Below are positions 25,513 through 33,232 of a DNA stretch of 64,000 nt, piece by piece. The DNA is taken from positions 1 through 64,000 of the forward strand of contig CAKPPW010000004.1 in the NCBI GenBank assembly GCA_934177995.1, read 5' to 3'. The notes under the pieces are model-generated. The model saw only the letters and a program-made list of their open reading frames with translations, was not told the DNA's origin and did no database searches. The stretch comes from an uncultured Bacilli bacterium (GTDB lineage: Bacteria > Bacillota_I > Bacilli_A > RF39 > UBA660). Numbering within the stretch: the stretch's first letter is position 1; each line of letters opens with the position of its first letter. The position numbers were made by a program, and so were the translations under genes.

Positions 25513-26783
25513 AAATATCAGGTAAACTAAGTCATCAGTTATTCTTATTAATCCTCGTGGTATTTGCAATTACCTTCTTAATGTTGGGAATAATTTTACC
25601 CCAAGTTGTAGTACCCATAACTGAGAAGAATATTTATAATTATTTAAAAGAACCGTTAGAATTTATCCAGTCTGATATCGATAAAAACTTAGGTGATAGT
25701 GAAATTGCCTATATCTATAAGTTTGGGGAAACCTCAGCTTATAGTGAAAATTTACATGACTTGATGAAATTCAAAAATGTAAGTGATATTTTATCTTATA
25801 TAAAAGATGATTATGGTAGATTTGTCTATCGCAATCAAGTATATTATTATTACACACTCCATAATGATAACGTTACTAAGATTGCTATTACAAACGATAG
25901 TTATATATTAAAGACAAAGACAGATATACTAAACTCAATCCTACCAGTAGTATTAATAACCTTTTTAATAATTGCCTTTTTGCTAATATTGTGGGGTAGT
26001 ATCATTGTTAAAAAAATAGAAAAGTTAAAACAAAAGATTGATCATATAGATGATGATACTTACGACCACTCCCTATCATTTGCAGTAGAAGATGAAATTA
26101 AATCTTTAGAAATGGCAATAGAAGATATGCGAATTTCTCTAAAAGATCAAGAGGAATATCGTAATCAAATGTATCAAAATATATCACATGACTTTAAGAC
26201 ACCTCTCACCGTTATAAAGTCATATATAGAAGCCTATCATGATGATATGGAAGATGCTTCAACTGTTTTAACTGTTATTAGTGAACAAACAGAAAAACTA
26301 GAATTAAAAGTACATTCACTTCTATATTTAAATAAACTAGACTATTTAAAAAATAATATGAAAAAAGAGTATACCGTAGTAGATATGGAAAAAATAGTAG
26401 CTGCTGCAATTCGTGAATTCAAGTTTAGAAGACGCGATGTTAAGTTTATTGTTTCTTTTGATAAAAATAGTAAATTCTATGGAACTGAAGAATATTTTGA
26501 AACAATAATTGATAACCTCTTAGCAAACTTTTTACGGTATGCTGATAAAACGATTAAGATAACTGCCAAGAATAATCGTTTAACCTTATATAATGATGGT
26601 CCAAATATTGACTCGTCTTTACTTGACGGAATCTTTACTCCGTTCCGAAAAGGTATTAAAGGGGAGTTTGGACTAGGTCTATCCATAGTTAAAAAGACAT
26701 TATTACTTATGGATTATGACATTACAATTAAAAACGAAAAGAAAGGTGTTTCCTTTCATATATTTAAGACTTCTAATAAATAG
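25509..26783 (+). CDS. Sensor histidine kinase
   Basis: 424 residues. Membrane helices near 10-30 and 142-168 flank an extracellular sensor domain of about 110 residues, Tyr-rich near its end (RNQVYYYYTL). H-box NISHDFKTPLTVIK (His227). The ATPase part is compact: IIDNLLANFLRYAD, LYNDGPNID and GEFGLGLSIVKK. The classical DxGxG is reduced to NDGPNI, so the G1 box is atypical. Pairs with the regulator at 24850; the signal is unknown. Confidence 0.9.
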   Translation: MKISGKLSHQLFLLILVVFAITFLMLGIILPQVVVPITEKNIYNYLKEPLEFIQSDIDKNLGDSEIAYIYKFGETSAYSENLHDLMKFKNVSDILSYIKDDYGRFVYRNQVYYYYTLHNDNVTKIAITNDSYILKTKTDILNSILPVVLITFLIIAFLLILWGSIIVKKIEKLKQKIDHIDDDTYDHSLSFAVEDEIKSLEMAIEDMRISLKDQEEYRNQMYQNISHDFKTPLTVIKSYIEAYHDDMEDASTVLTVISEQTEKLELKVHSLLYLNKLDYLKNNMKKEYTVVDMEKIVAAAIREFKFRRRDVKFIVSFDKNSKFYGTEEYFETIIDNLLANFLRYADKTIKITAKNNRLTLYNDGPNIDSSLLDGIFTPFRKGIKGEFGLGLSIVKKTLLLMDYDITIKNEKKGVSFHIFKTSNK

Positions 26784-26820
26784 GAGTCTTTTTGGTTATA
26801 CTTATTACTGGTGATATAAA

Positions 26821-27603
26821 GTGAAAATATTAATTACAGGTGGTATATCAGGTCTAGGATATAGTGTAGCTAAAGAACTAGTTCTTAAAGGACATATTGT
26901 CTATCTTGGTGTTAGAACTAAGGAAGAAGAAGTATATATCAATGATAAGCTTCAAAAAGAGAAATTAATAATGTTTCCTTTAGTACTTGATCTTGATAGT
27001 GATTCTTTTACTTTTACTGATGATATAGATTTATTATATTTAAATGCTTCTATTGGAAAAGGTGGTAGTATCTTAGAAATGAATGATAATTATTTAAAAG
27101 ATACCTTTACTACAAATATCTTAGGAAATGTTAATCTAATTAAGAAGTACTTAAAAAATAGATATGCTACTAAGAAGAAAGGTAAAATAGTAATAACATC
27201 ATCTCTAGCTGGTTTTCTACCACTTCCATATCTATATAGTTATACTTATACTAAACTTAGTCTTTATCATTTAGCGAATACTCTAAGATTAGAATGTCTT
27301 TATCAAGGACTTGATATAGAAATATTTACTATCTTACCAGGAGCCTATTATACAGGATTTAATCAAGTGATGATTGATAATAAAGATAAATCAGACTTTG
27401 CCTTGAGAGAAAAAGCTATTAATATGACTAAGTATCAGCATTTACTATTTAATCTATTAGAGAAGAAAGACTTAACTAACTTTTCTAAGAAGGTGAGTAA
27501 GGAAATTACTAAGAAGCATCTTAAACGTATTATATCTTTACCATATGATCAATTTATATTTACTAAGTTATATCTTTTCGTAAGGTGGTTGCTATTTATC
27601 TAA
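26821..27603 (+). CDS. Short-chain dehydrogenase/reductase
   Basis: 260 residues. Rossmann nucleotide site TGGISGLGYSVAKEL near the N-terminus, NAS (residues 78-80, in place of NAG), catalytic Ser in ITSSLAGFLPLP and the YTYTK (YxxxK) active site. The C-terminus ends in a hydrophobic segment (YDQFIFTKLYLFVRWLLFI) that may contact the membrane. Substrate unknown. GTG start with a GGTGAT ribosome site. Confidence 0.87.
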   Translation: MKILITGGISGLGYSVAKELVLKGHIVYLGVRTKEEEVYINDKLQKEKLIMFPLVLDLDSDSFTFTDDIDLLYLNASIGKGGSILEMNDNYLKDTFTTNILGNVNLIKKYLKNRYATKKKGKIVITSSLAGFLPLPYLYSYTYTKLSLYHLANTLRLECLYQGLDIEIFTILPGAYYTGFNQVMIDNKDKSDFALREKAINMTKYQHLLFNLLEKKDLTNFSKKVSKEITKKHLKRIISLPYDQFIFTKLYLFVRWLLFI

Positions 27604-27639
27604 AATATAAGTATAATATCAGGTATGGTGTGATTAAAT

Positions 27640-28314
27640 ATGGAAAAGAAAGTTATAGATACTTTAGATTTATCTTCTGATATTATTAAGAAGTTAGAAG
27701 AGAAGGAAGAAGAGCTAAAAGAAGTAGATAATACAAAAGATGAAAAAGAAAAAGAAATAAAATTTTTCTATCAGTTAAATGATGAGATAAAAAGAGAAAC
27801 TGATTTATTTAGTTCCTTTAGTAGGGATATGAAAGATAAGCTAGATAAAGTTAATATCTCTAAAAAGAAAGGGGACATGGCTAAGAAATTATTTTATCTA
27901 ATGTTAGCCATGGAACTATATAAAAAGACTCCTAAGAAAGCTTCTTTATCTTTTATCTTAGTAGAGAGTTATTTAATATCTAAAGTATTAGAAAATACTT
28001 ATAGTGATAATACTGATTATCAGTCTCTTTGTATAGATTTTCAAAAAGAAATATTAAAAGGTATTGATAATATAGAGTCTTTTATTAATAAGATAGATAC
28101 TAACTTTGATACTATTTCTAAGATGAAAAAGGAATTAACAAGTAAATATAAAGATTATCTAGATACTAATCCTTTTAAAGATTTATTTAGGGATTTAGAT
28201 AATGTTACTACTTTACTAAATTCAAGAAGAAAAGAGTTAGTAGATATTCATAAATCACTTGATGATAGTTATAAACTTAGTGAAGAAAAAATCAAGATTT
28301 TATCATATAGTTAA
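27640..28314 (+). CDS. Coiled-coil hypothetical protein
   Basis: 224 residues, very Lys/Glu/Asp-rich. It is predicted as long helices with heptad-like spacing (KLEEKEEELKEVDNTKDEKE near the start, and another helical region from residue 125). No signal or membrane segment, and no family recognised. SD GGTGTG before the ATG; it ends 63 bases before a tRNA gene and about 18 before that tRNA's -35 box. Confidence 0.65.
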   Translation: MEKKVIDTLDLSSDIIKKLEEKEEELKEVDNTKDEKEKEIKFFYQLNDEIKRETDLFSSFSRDMKDKLDKVNISKKKGDMAKKLFYLMLAMELYKKTPKKASLSFILVESYLISKVLENTYSDNTDYQSLCIDFQKEILKGIDNIESFINKIDTNFDTISKMKKELTSKYKDYLDTNPFKDLFRDLDNVTTLLNSRRKELVDIHKSLDDSYKLSEEKIKILSYS

Positions 28315-28331
28315 AATTTATCAAAAAAAGG

Positions 28332-28360
28332 TTGTCAAACACTTAAAACTATGATAATAT
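28332..28360 (+). promoter_or_regulatory. Promoter of tRNA-Met
   Basis: TTGTCA (28332-28337), 17-bp spacer, TAATAT (28355-28360), 17 bases before the tRNA. Confidence 0.75.
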
Positions 28361-28377
28361 TAAATTGTTCTTGATTT

Positions 28378-28454
28378 GGCGAGATAGCTCAGTTGGCTAG
28401 AGCGCTCGGTTCATACCCGAAAGGTCGAGGGTTCGACTCCCCCTCTCGCTACCA
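28378..28454 (+). tRNA. tRNA-Met (anticodon CAT, elongator type)
   Basis: 77 nt with encoded CCA. The anticodon loop TTCATAC gives CAT. The acceptor GGCGAGA/TCTCGCT has a terminal G-U pair, as in the Bacillus elongator tRNA-Met. A tRNA-Ile2 read-out (modified CAT) is less likely given this acceptor. Confidence 0.92.
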
Positions 28455-28466
28455 ATGAAAAATAAT

Positions 28467-28496
28467 AAAGGTTTTCGTTTGAAAATCTTTTTTTGT
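28467..28496 (+). terminator. Intrinsic terminator after tRNA-Met
   Basis: 10-bp stem AAAGGTTTTC / GAAAATCTTT (one G-U), 4-nt loop, run of Ts. Confidence 0.8.
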
Positions 28497-28697
28497 AATC
28501 TATGATTTATTTTGAAACAAAAAAATAAAATGTAATTCAATAATATGGAAAATAATAAAAATATTAGTCATTATAAGGTAAAATATGATATTATCTATTT
28601 AGTAGTTAGTTGTTTATCAACCATCTCAAAATATGACTTTTCTTTTATAAAAAAAGCTGAAGCTAAACTTGGAGGAAAAATGAGACTAGAGTGAAAT

Positions 28698-30425
28698 TTG
28701 AATGATTTGTTTGCCAGTAATGAGGATTTTTACCAAGAAATCAAAAATGTGAAAGCAACACTAGATAAATTAAAAGATACTTGCAAAGATGAACTTAATT
28801 CAGTAAAATTATTAACTTTATTAGATGAAGAATGGAAAATTAAAAAATCAATTAATTATATCTTAGTATATGGCTCATTAATGTATTATAAAAACATTGA
28901 TAATGATAAATGTATAGCTTTAAAAAAAGAAGCGGAAGAATTTAATAATAATATTAGTAGTGAACTTAAAAAGGCAGATACTGTAGTATTAAAATATGGT
29001 CAAGAAAAAGTTTTTGAATTATGTAGAACAGATGATAGATTCAAAACTTATAAACAATATTTGAATAATTTATTTAGGATGCAAGAACATGTTCAAAATG
29101 AAGAAACTAATAACAAAATAAAGAGAAATAATGACTTTATTAATGAACAAAAAAGTAATTATAATGAATTATTAAAAAACATTGACTATGGTGAGATAGA
29201 AGAAAATGGTTCTACAATAACTTTAACTCCAAATAATATTAATAAGTATTTAGCTGCCTGTGATAGAAAAACTAGAAGACAAGCATTTTTGGCACTTAGT
29301 AGAAGTTCTAAAGATATTTTAGAGGCTCTTGCCAGTAGCTTGAATGAAATATTTAGTTATAGAATAGAAAATGCTAGGTTAGAAGGTTATAATAATGTAT
29401 TAGAAAAAACACTGTTTACAGAAAATATAGATTCTAAAATACTTACTTCATTAATTAAATCAGTTAATGAAAATCTACCATTAATTCAAGAATACTTAAA
29501 AATTAAAGCAACTGCAGTAAGTATTGATAAACCACACTTATATGATTTTAATGTTCCCTTGGATAATGGAATGAAAAGAGAGTTTACACTTGAAGAGGCA
29601 ATTAATATTATTAAAAAAGCCCTTGCTCCATTGGGAGAAGAATACTTAAAGACAGTAGATATATTACTTGATGGACATATAGATGCAACACCATCAGAAA
29701 ATAAAAACCAATCAATTGTTTTTTCTTGGCAAGATTATTCTTTTTTAAATTTTAGAGGTAGATATGTTGATGTTAAAAATCTAATTCACGAACTTGGACA
29801 TAGTGTTAATTACTATTTATCAAAGAAAAATCTTCCTTTTATGTATGAAGATAGTACTGTTTTTGTAGGTGAGACTGCTTCAATCGTAAATGAAATATTA
29901 TTAACTCAATATCTTATCAATAATTCTCAAACTGATGAGGAGAAAATATATTACTTAAGTTTGGAAATAGAAAACTATTTTACCTCTGTTTTTAAACAGA
30001 CGATGCATACAGAATATGAAGATGAGTTATATAATTATTGTCAATCAAAAAAGCTAACAGTTTCAGTCTTATCGGACAAATATTTTGAAATAGTAAAGAA
30101 GTATTATGGCAAAGATGTAATATATGCTGAGGAATGCAAAACAGAATGGATTAGATTAGGACGATTATGGAGATGGAGTTATTATTCTTATAAATATGCT
30201 ACAGGATTATTAATAGCAAGTAATGTAGTTAACTCTTTAACAATAGAACATACTTTAACTAATGAAAAGTATATGGAGTTTTTAGCAGCTGGGAGTTCCC
30301 TATATTCTTTAGAATTGTTAAATTTATTAAATATAGATTTAACTAATTCTAATGTAATTAGTGATGGTTTTAAAGTTTTAGAAAAAGATATAACTTTATT
30401 AAAAGAAATGAAAAATCAATCTTAA
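28698..30425 (+). CDS. pepF: Oligoendopeptidase F-like M3 metallopeptidase
   Basis: 575 residues from a TTG start. Zinc motif LIHELGHSVNYYL (HExxH) with the downstream Glu in VGETASIVNEI; GRYVDVKNL and the C-terminal GRLWRWSYYSYKYATGLL region fit M3 oligopeptidases, which cut short peptides in the cytosol. A better ribosome site (GGAGG, 28671-28675) serves an ATG at 28680 in the same frame. That reading gives MRLE, then TGA (28692), then NLNDLFAS. Family members have Trp at that place (W-[DN]-L), so the TGA looks like a TGG-to-TGA change that forces use of the weaker TTG. Confidence 0.85.
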   Translation: MNDLFASNEDFYQEIKNVKATLDKLKDTCKDELNSVKLLTLLDEEWKIKKSINYILVYGSLMYYKNIDNDKCIALKKEAEEFNNNISSELKKADTVVLKYGQEKVFELCRTDDRFKTYKQYLNNLFRMQEHVQNEETNNKIKRNNDFINEQKSNYNELLKNIDYGEIEENGSTITLTPNNINKYLAACDRKTRRQAFLALSRSSKDILEALASSLNEIFSYRIENARLEGYNNVLEKTLFTENIDSKILTSLIKSVNENLPLIQEYLKIKATAVSIDKPHLYDFNVPLDNGMKREFTLEEAINIIKKALAPLGEEYLKTVDILLDGHIDATPSENKNQSIVFSWQDYSFLNFRGRYVDVKNLIHELGHSVNYYLSKKNLPFMYEDSTVFVGETASIVNEILLTQYLINNSQTDEEKIYYLSLEIENYFTSVFKQTMHTEYEDELYNYCQSKKLTVSVLSDKYFEIVKKYYGKDVIYAEECKTEWIRLGRLWRWSYYSYKYATGLLIASNVVNSLTIEHTLTNEKYMEFLAAGSSLYSLELLNLLNIDLTNSNVISDGFKVLEKDITLLKEMKNQS

Positions 30426-30503
30426 ATTGTATTAAAAATGTAGTTGTTATAAATTTATTGTTATAAAAGACTAGAAATATTATTCTTTTGTTATACTTAC
30501 AGA

Positions 30504-30530
30504 AAAACATTAAAAGTGATGTTTTACTTT
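30504..30530 (+). terminator. Intrinsic terminator after pepF
   Basis: AAAACAT / ATGTTTT stem with 8-nt loop, then ACTTTT. The rest of 30426-30728 (about 300 bases) is AT-rich and holds nothing else I can support. Confidence 0.6.
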
Positions 30531-30728
30531 TCCAATTAAGAAAAAGCAATAAGAGTTAAAAAATACTTGAATATCAAAAGAATATGCTGTAACATATAGA
30601 AACAGAGGGACGGACTAGAATGAGAATATTATGAATGTATAATAATTAAAAAATAAATAGAAAGGGAAGGTTTTAATCAATAATAGAAATTAATTAATAT
30701 TTCTATAAGATTAATTCTATGAAAAAAT

Positions 30729-31121
30729 ATGATAGACAAAGTTGGAGGTATTATTTTAAATGATAAAAAGATTTTGGTACAAAGAAAGAAAAATAATAGA
30801 ATTGAATGCATAATACCTGGTGGAAAAAGAGAAAATAACGAAACTGATTTTGAAACATTAAAAAGGGAATTGTATGAAGAACTAAGTGTAGAACTAATTA
30901 GTACTGAATTTATTGGTGGGTATGATGATATTGCTGTATTTTCAAATAAACCTATACACGTTCAAGCATACATTGCCACTATAAAAGGAAAAATAAAATG
31001 CAATAATGAAATAAAAGAAGCGTTATGGATTGATAGAGATTATAAGAAAGAAGGAATTAAAGTGGGTAGTATATTAGGGGAACATATTATACCAGAGCTT
31101 ATAAAAAGAGGTTTGATGTAA
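30729..31121 (+). CDS. NUDIX hydrolase
   Basis: 130 residues. The Nudix box reads GGKRENNETDFETLKRELYE followed by ELSV, fitting GX5EX7REUXEEXGU with Val in place of the last Gly-hydrophobic pair. Such enzymes hydrolyse nucleoside diphosphate derivatives; the substrate cannot be told from sequence. No clear SD before the ATG. It stands alone between pepF and a group of unrecognised genes. Confidence 0.85.
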   Translation: MIDKVGGIILNDKKILVQRKKNNRIECIIPGGKRENNETDFETLKRELYEELSVELISTEFIGGYDDIAVFSNKPIHVQAYIATIKGKIKCNNEIKEALWIDRDYKKEGIKVGSILGEHIIPELIKRGLM

Positions 31122-31220
31122 TGATTATATTAAAAAATATAAAGTGTTTTTAATTGATACTATTAAAATGAAAAAATTTGCAATGAACTGCTTGATTTTA
31201 ATTTAGAAAGAGTGAGAAAA

Positions 31221-32306
31221 ATGAGCAATTTAAAAAAAAGATTAACAGATGCTGATAAAAGAAAAATAGGAATGCAAAAAATATATTCTGTTAGAATCAT
31301 CCGTAATCAAAACCAAGCTGTTGAAGGGGAGTACATAAAACAATTCTGGATGTTTTGTGGTGTCTATGTAAGAGAATTTGTATTGGAATATAAAAATGAG
31401 GTATCTGATACCCAAGAAGTTGACTGCAATATTTTTTTAGCTAAAGTGGATACTATTGGGAGCCCTATGGGTACAAATAAATTCCGTGCAAAGAAGGATA
31501 TAAAAATAGATACAAAATATGATGAGTGTGCTGGTTTGGGTATAGAAAAAAGGAAAAAATTTGGAAAACAAATAAAACAACAGTTGTTAAGTGAATTTAC
31601 CGATACACAAAATGATATTGTGAAATTGTATGATACATTTGTTAATAATGATATGGCATACATTAACTATATCCGTCATTTGTACTTAGAACAGTTTGAT
31701 TTTGATAGTGAGAATCTTGAAAATAATAAAAAAGAACAAATAATAGAAAAATACATAGAGTGTTTAAAGGATATATTCAAACCTGGAGAAAAATTTGAAG
31801 GTAGTGTTTATAAAAAATTTGCCTATTTAAATTGCGGACGGAAGATAAATAAAATCTGCCAAGCAAATCGACAATATCCATATGTAAGGGTGGAAACAAT
31901 AATGAAAGAGGCAAAATTACTTAGTGAGGAAGATGAAAGGTTTTCTATGGGTAACGTCTTGGCTGGCCTATCTGGAATTACAGATTATGGGCAAGAACGT
32001 GAGGCAGAAAGATGTTTGTATCAAGCTATAAAACAGGAAAAATCACAAAAGCATAGTGCATTTTTACTATACAGACTAGGTTACTATTATGAAGTAAGTA
32101 AATATGATTGGTTTATGGGATGGAGCCTATATAGAAAACTTGACAATATCTTGCCAAATGATTACCATTATATGTTTAAACATGGATGTAAGAAAATTCA
32201 TGAAGAAAAATATGAAGAAGTACAAAATATATTTACACGAATATATAATGAAATGGAGAAACGGGCAGAAAATGATTGGATATCACTCCAAGAAATGGAA
32301 TTATAA
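31221..32306 (+). pseudogene. Hypothetical helical protein, frameshifted near its end (N-terminal part)
   Basis: About 361 residues from the ATG at 31221 (a GTG at 31212 is also in frame). The second half looks like TPR/solenoid helices (AERCLYQAIKQEKSQKHSAF, then LLYRLGYYYEVSKYDWFMGW). It stops at 32306 after LQEMEL, but the +1 frame continues at once as YKCAKILNLMEEGKSMKGKL to 32571. Removing one T at 32300-32302 would join both into about 450 residues. Family unknown; base composition is slightly less AT-rich than its neighbours. Confidence 0.55.
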
Positions 32307-32571
32307 ATGTGCAAAAATCTTGAACTTAATGGAAGAAGGGAAATCAATGAAGGGAAAACTAATGTTTGCTTCATCAATTGAATCACCAGAATCTATCTTA
32401 TACAAATTGAATGATAACAATTTTTTAAACATGTTTTTGTCTGATGAAGAAAGGGAAGAAGTAAAAAACTTCTTTAGATTGAAAATGAATGGTGTTACAA
32501 GAGAAAAATTAATTAGACAAAAAAATTTATATTACGCAACAAACTCTTGTTGCCGTAAAAATAAGAAATGA
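32302..32571 (+). pseudogene. C-terminal continuation of the 31221 gene in the +1 frame
   Basis: About 90 codons reading YKCAKILNLMEEGKSMKG onward, then LSDEEREEVKNFFRLKMNG and a basic Cys-containing end (NSCCRKNKK). Internal ATGs at 32329 and 32347 lack good ribosome sites, so independent translation is doubtful. An ORF from 32104 in this frame overlaps the upstream gene and looks like a shadow before 32300. Confidence 0.5.
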
Positions 32572-32579
32572 GGTTAATT

Positions 32580-33137
32580 ATGAAAAAAATAAAAAATGGT
32601 ATTTGTTATGTTGAGAAGGAAGATATTCTAGCTATTAATGAATTAAGTGATAATGTTTTAGAAGAAATTAACTGGAAAGAATCATATTCTCCATCTTTAG
32701 AAATATTAAAGTTTAAAGATCCTGAATCTGTATTTTTTTTTCAACAGCAAGAATTTATTCTAGATCACGATACCGTCAAAGATTTATCGTTGGATGAATT
32801 AGGAACTTATTTAAAAGAATTGGCAAACAAAATGAAAAAAGTTGAAAAAGCTGAGTATAATTTCAAACAAGGGTACTATTTACAAAGCTTAATGGCTTAT
32901 TTTAGTAAGAAAGATTTATATGATGATGCTTTTTCACTTCTTTCTTTTGCTAACTTAAAAAAAACTAAATTAAATTATTGTCCTTCGGTTGGAAAAACTG
33001 AACCGGTTAAGACTATTCCCGTAAATATGAATGGTGCCGAAATATTTGAGTTGAATCGAAATATTAAGCAGAAATGTAAACAAAATGCGGCACGTTTGGG
33101 TATTTCAGAAGAAACAGCAAGCCATTATTACCGTTGA
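32580..33137 (+). CDS. Hypothetical protein
   Basis: 185 residues from the ATG at 32580; an upstream in-frame ATG at 32568 overlaps the previous stop (ATGAGG acts as part of the ribosome site). It begins MKKIKNGICYVEKEDILAIN. The middle has a helical segment (YNFKQGYYLQSLMAYFSKKD), and it ends with a basic QKCKQNAARLGISEETASHY. No family recognised. It probably travels with the preceding unrecognised gene. Confidence 0.6.
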   Translation: MKKIKNGICYVEKEDILAINELSDNVLEEINWKESYSPSLEILKFKDPESVFFFQQQEFILDHDTVKDLSLDELGTYLKELANKMKKVEKAEYNFKQGYYLQSLMAYFSKKDLYDDAFSLLSFANLKKTKLNYCPSVGKTEPVKTIPVNMNGAEIFELNRNIKQKCKQNAARLGISEETASHYYR

Positions 33138-33178
33138 GATAGGTAGAGTCTTCTAATAAGACAATGATTTTGATATTA

Positions 33179-33213
33179 AAAAGGAAGTATAACTTTTATT
33201 ATATTTCCTTTTC
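33179..33213. terminator. Bidirectional terminator
   Basis: AAAAGGAA / TTCCTTTT outer stem with TATAA / TTATA inner stem, between the 3' ends of the convergent genes at 32580 and rnr; T-runs on both strands. Confidence 0.75.
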
Positions 33214-33232
33214 TTAATATTATGATTGTTAT

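Noticed and set aside
28680..28697. Use of TGA as tryptophan (Mycoplasma-type code)
   Set aside because: TGG encodes Trp throughout, and TGA acts as a stop in several genes, including ATGA and TTGA overlaps at 25509-25512 and 49652-49655.
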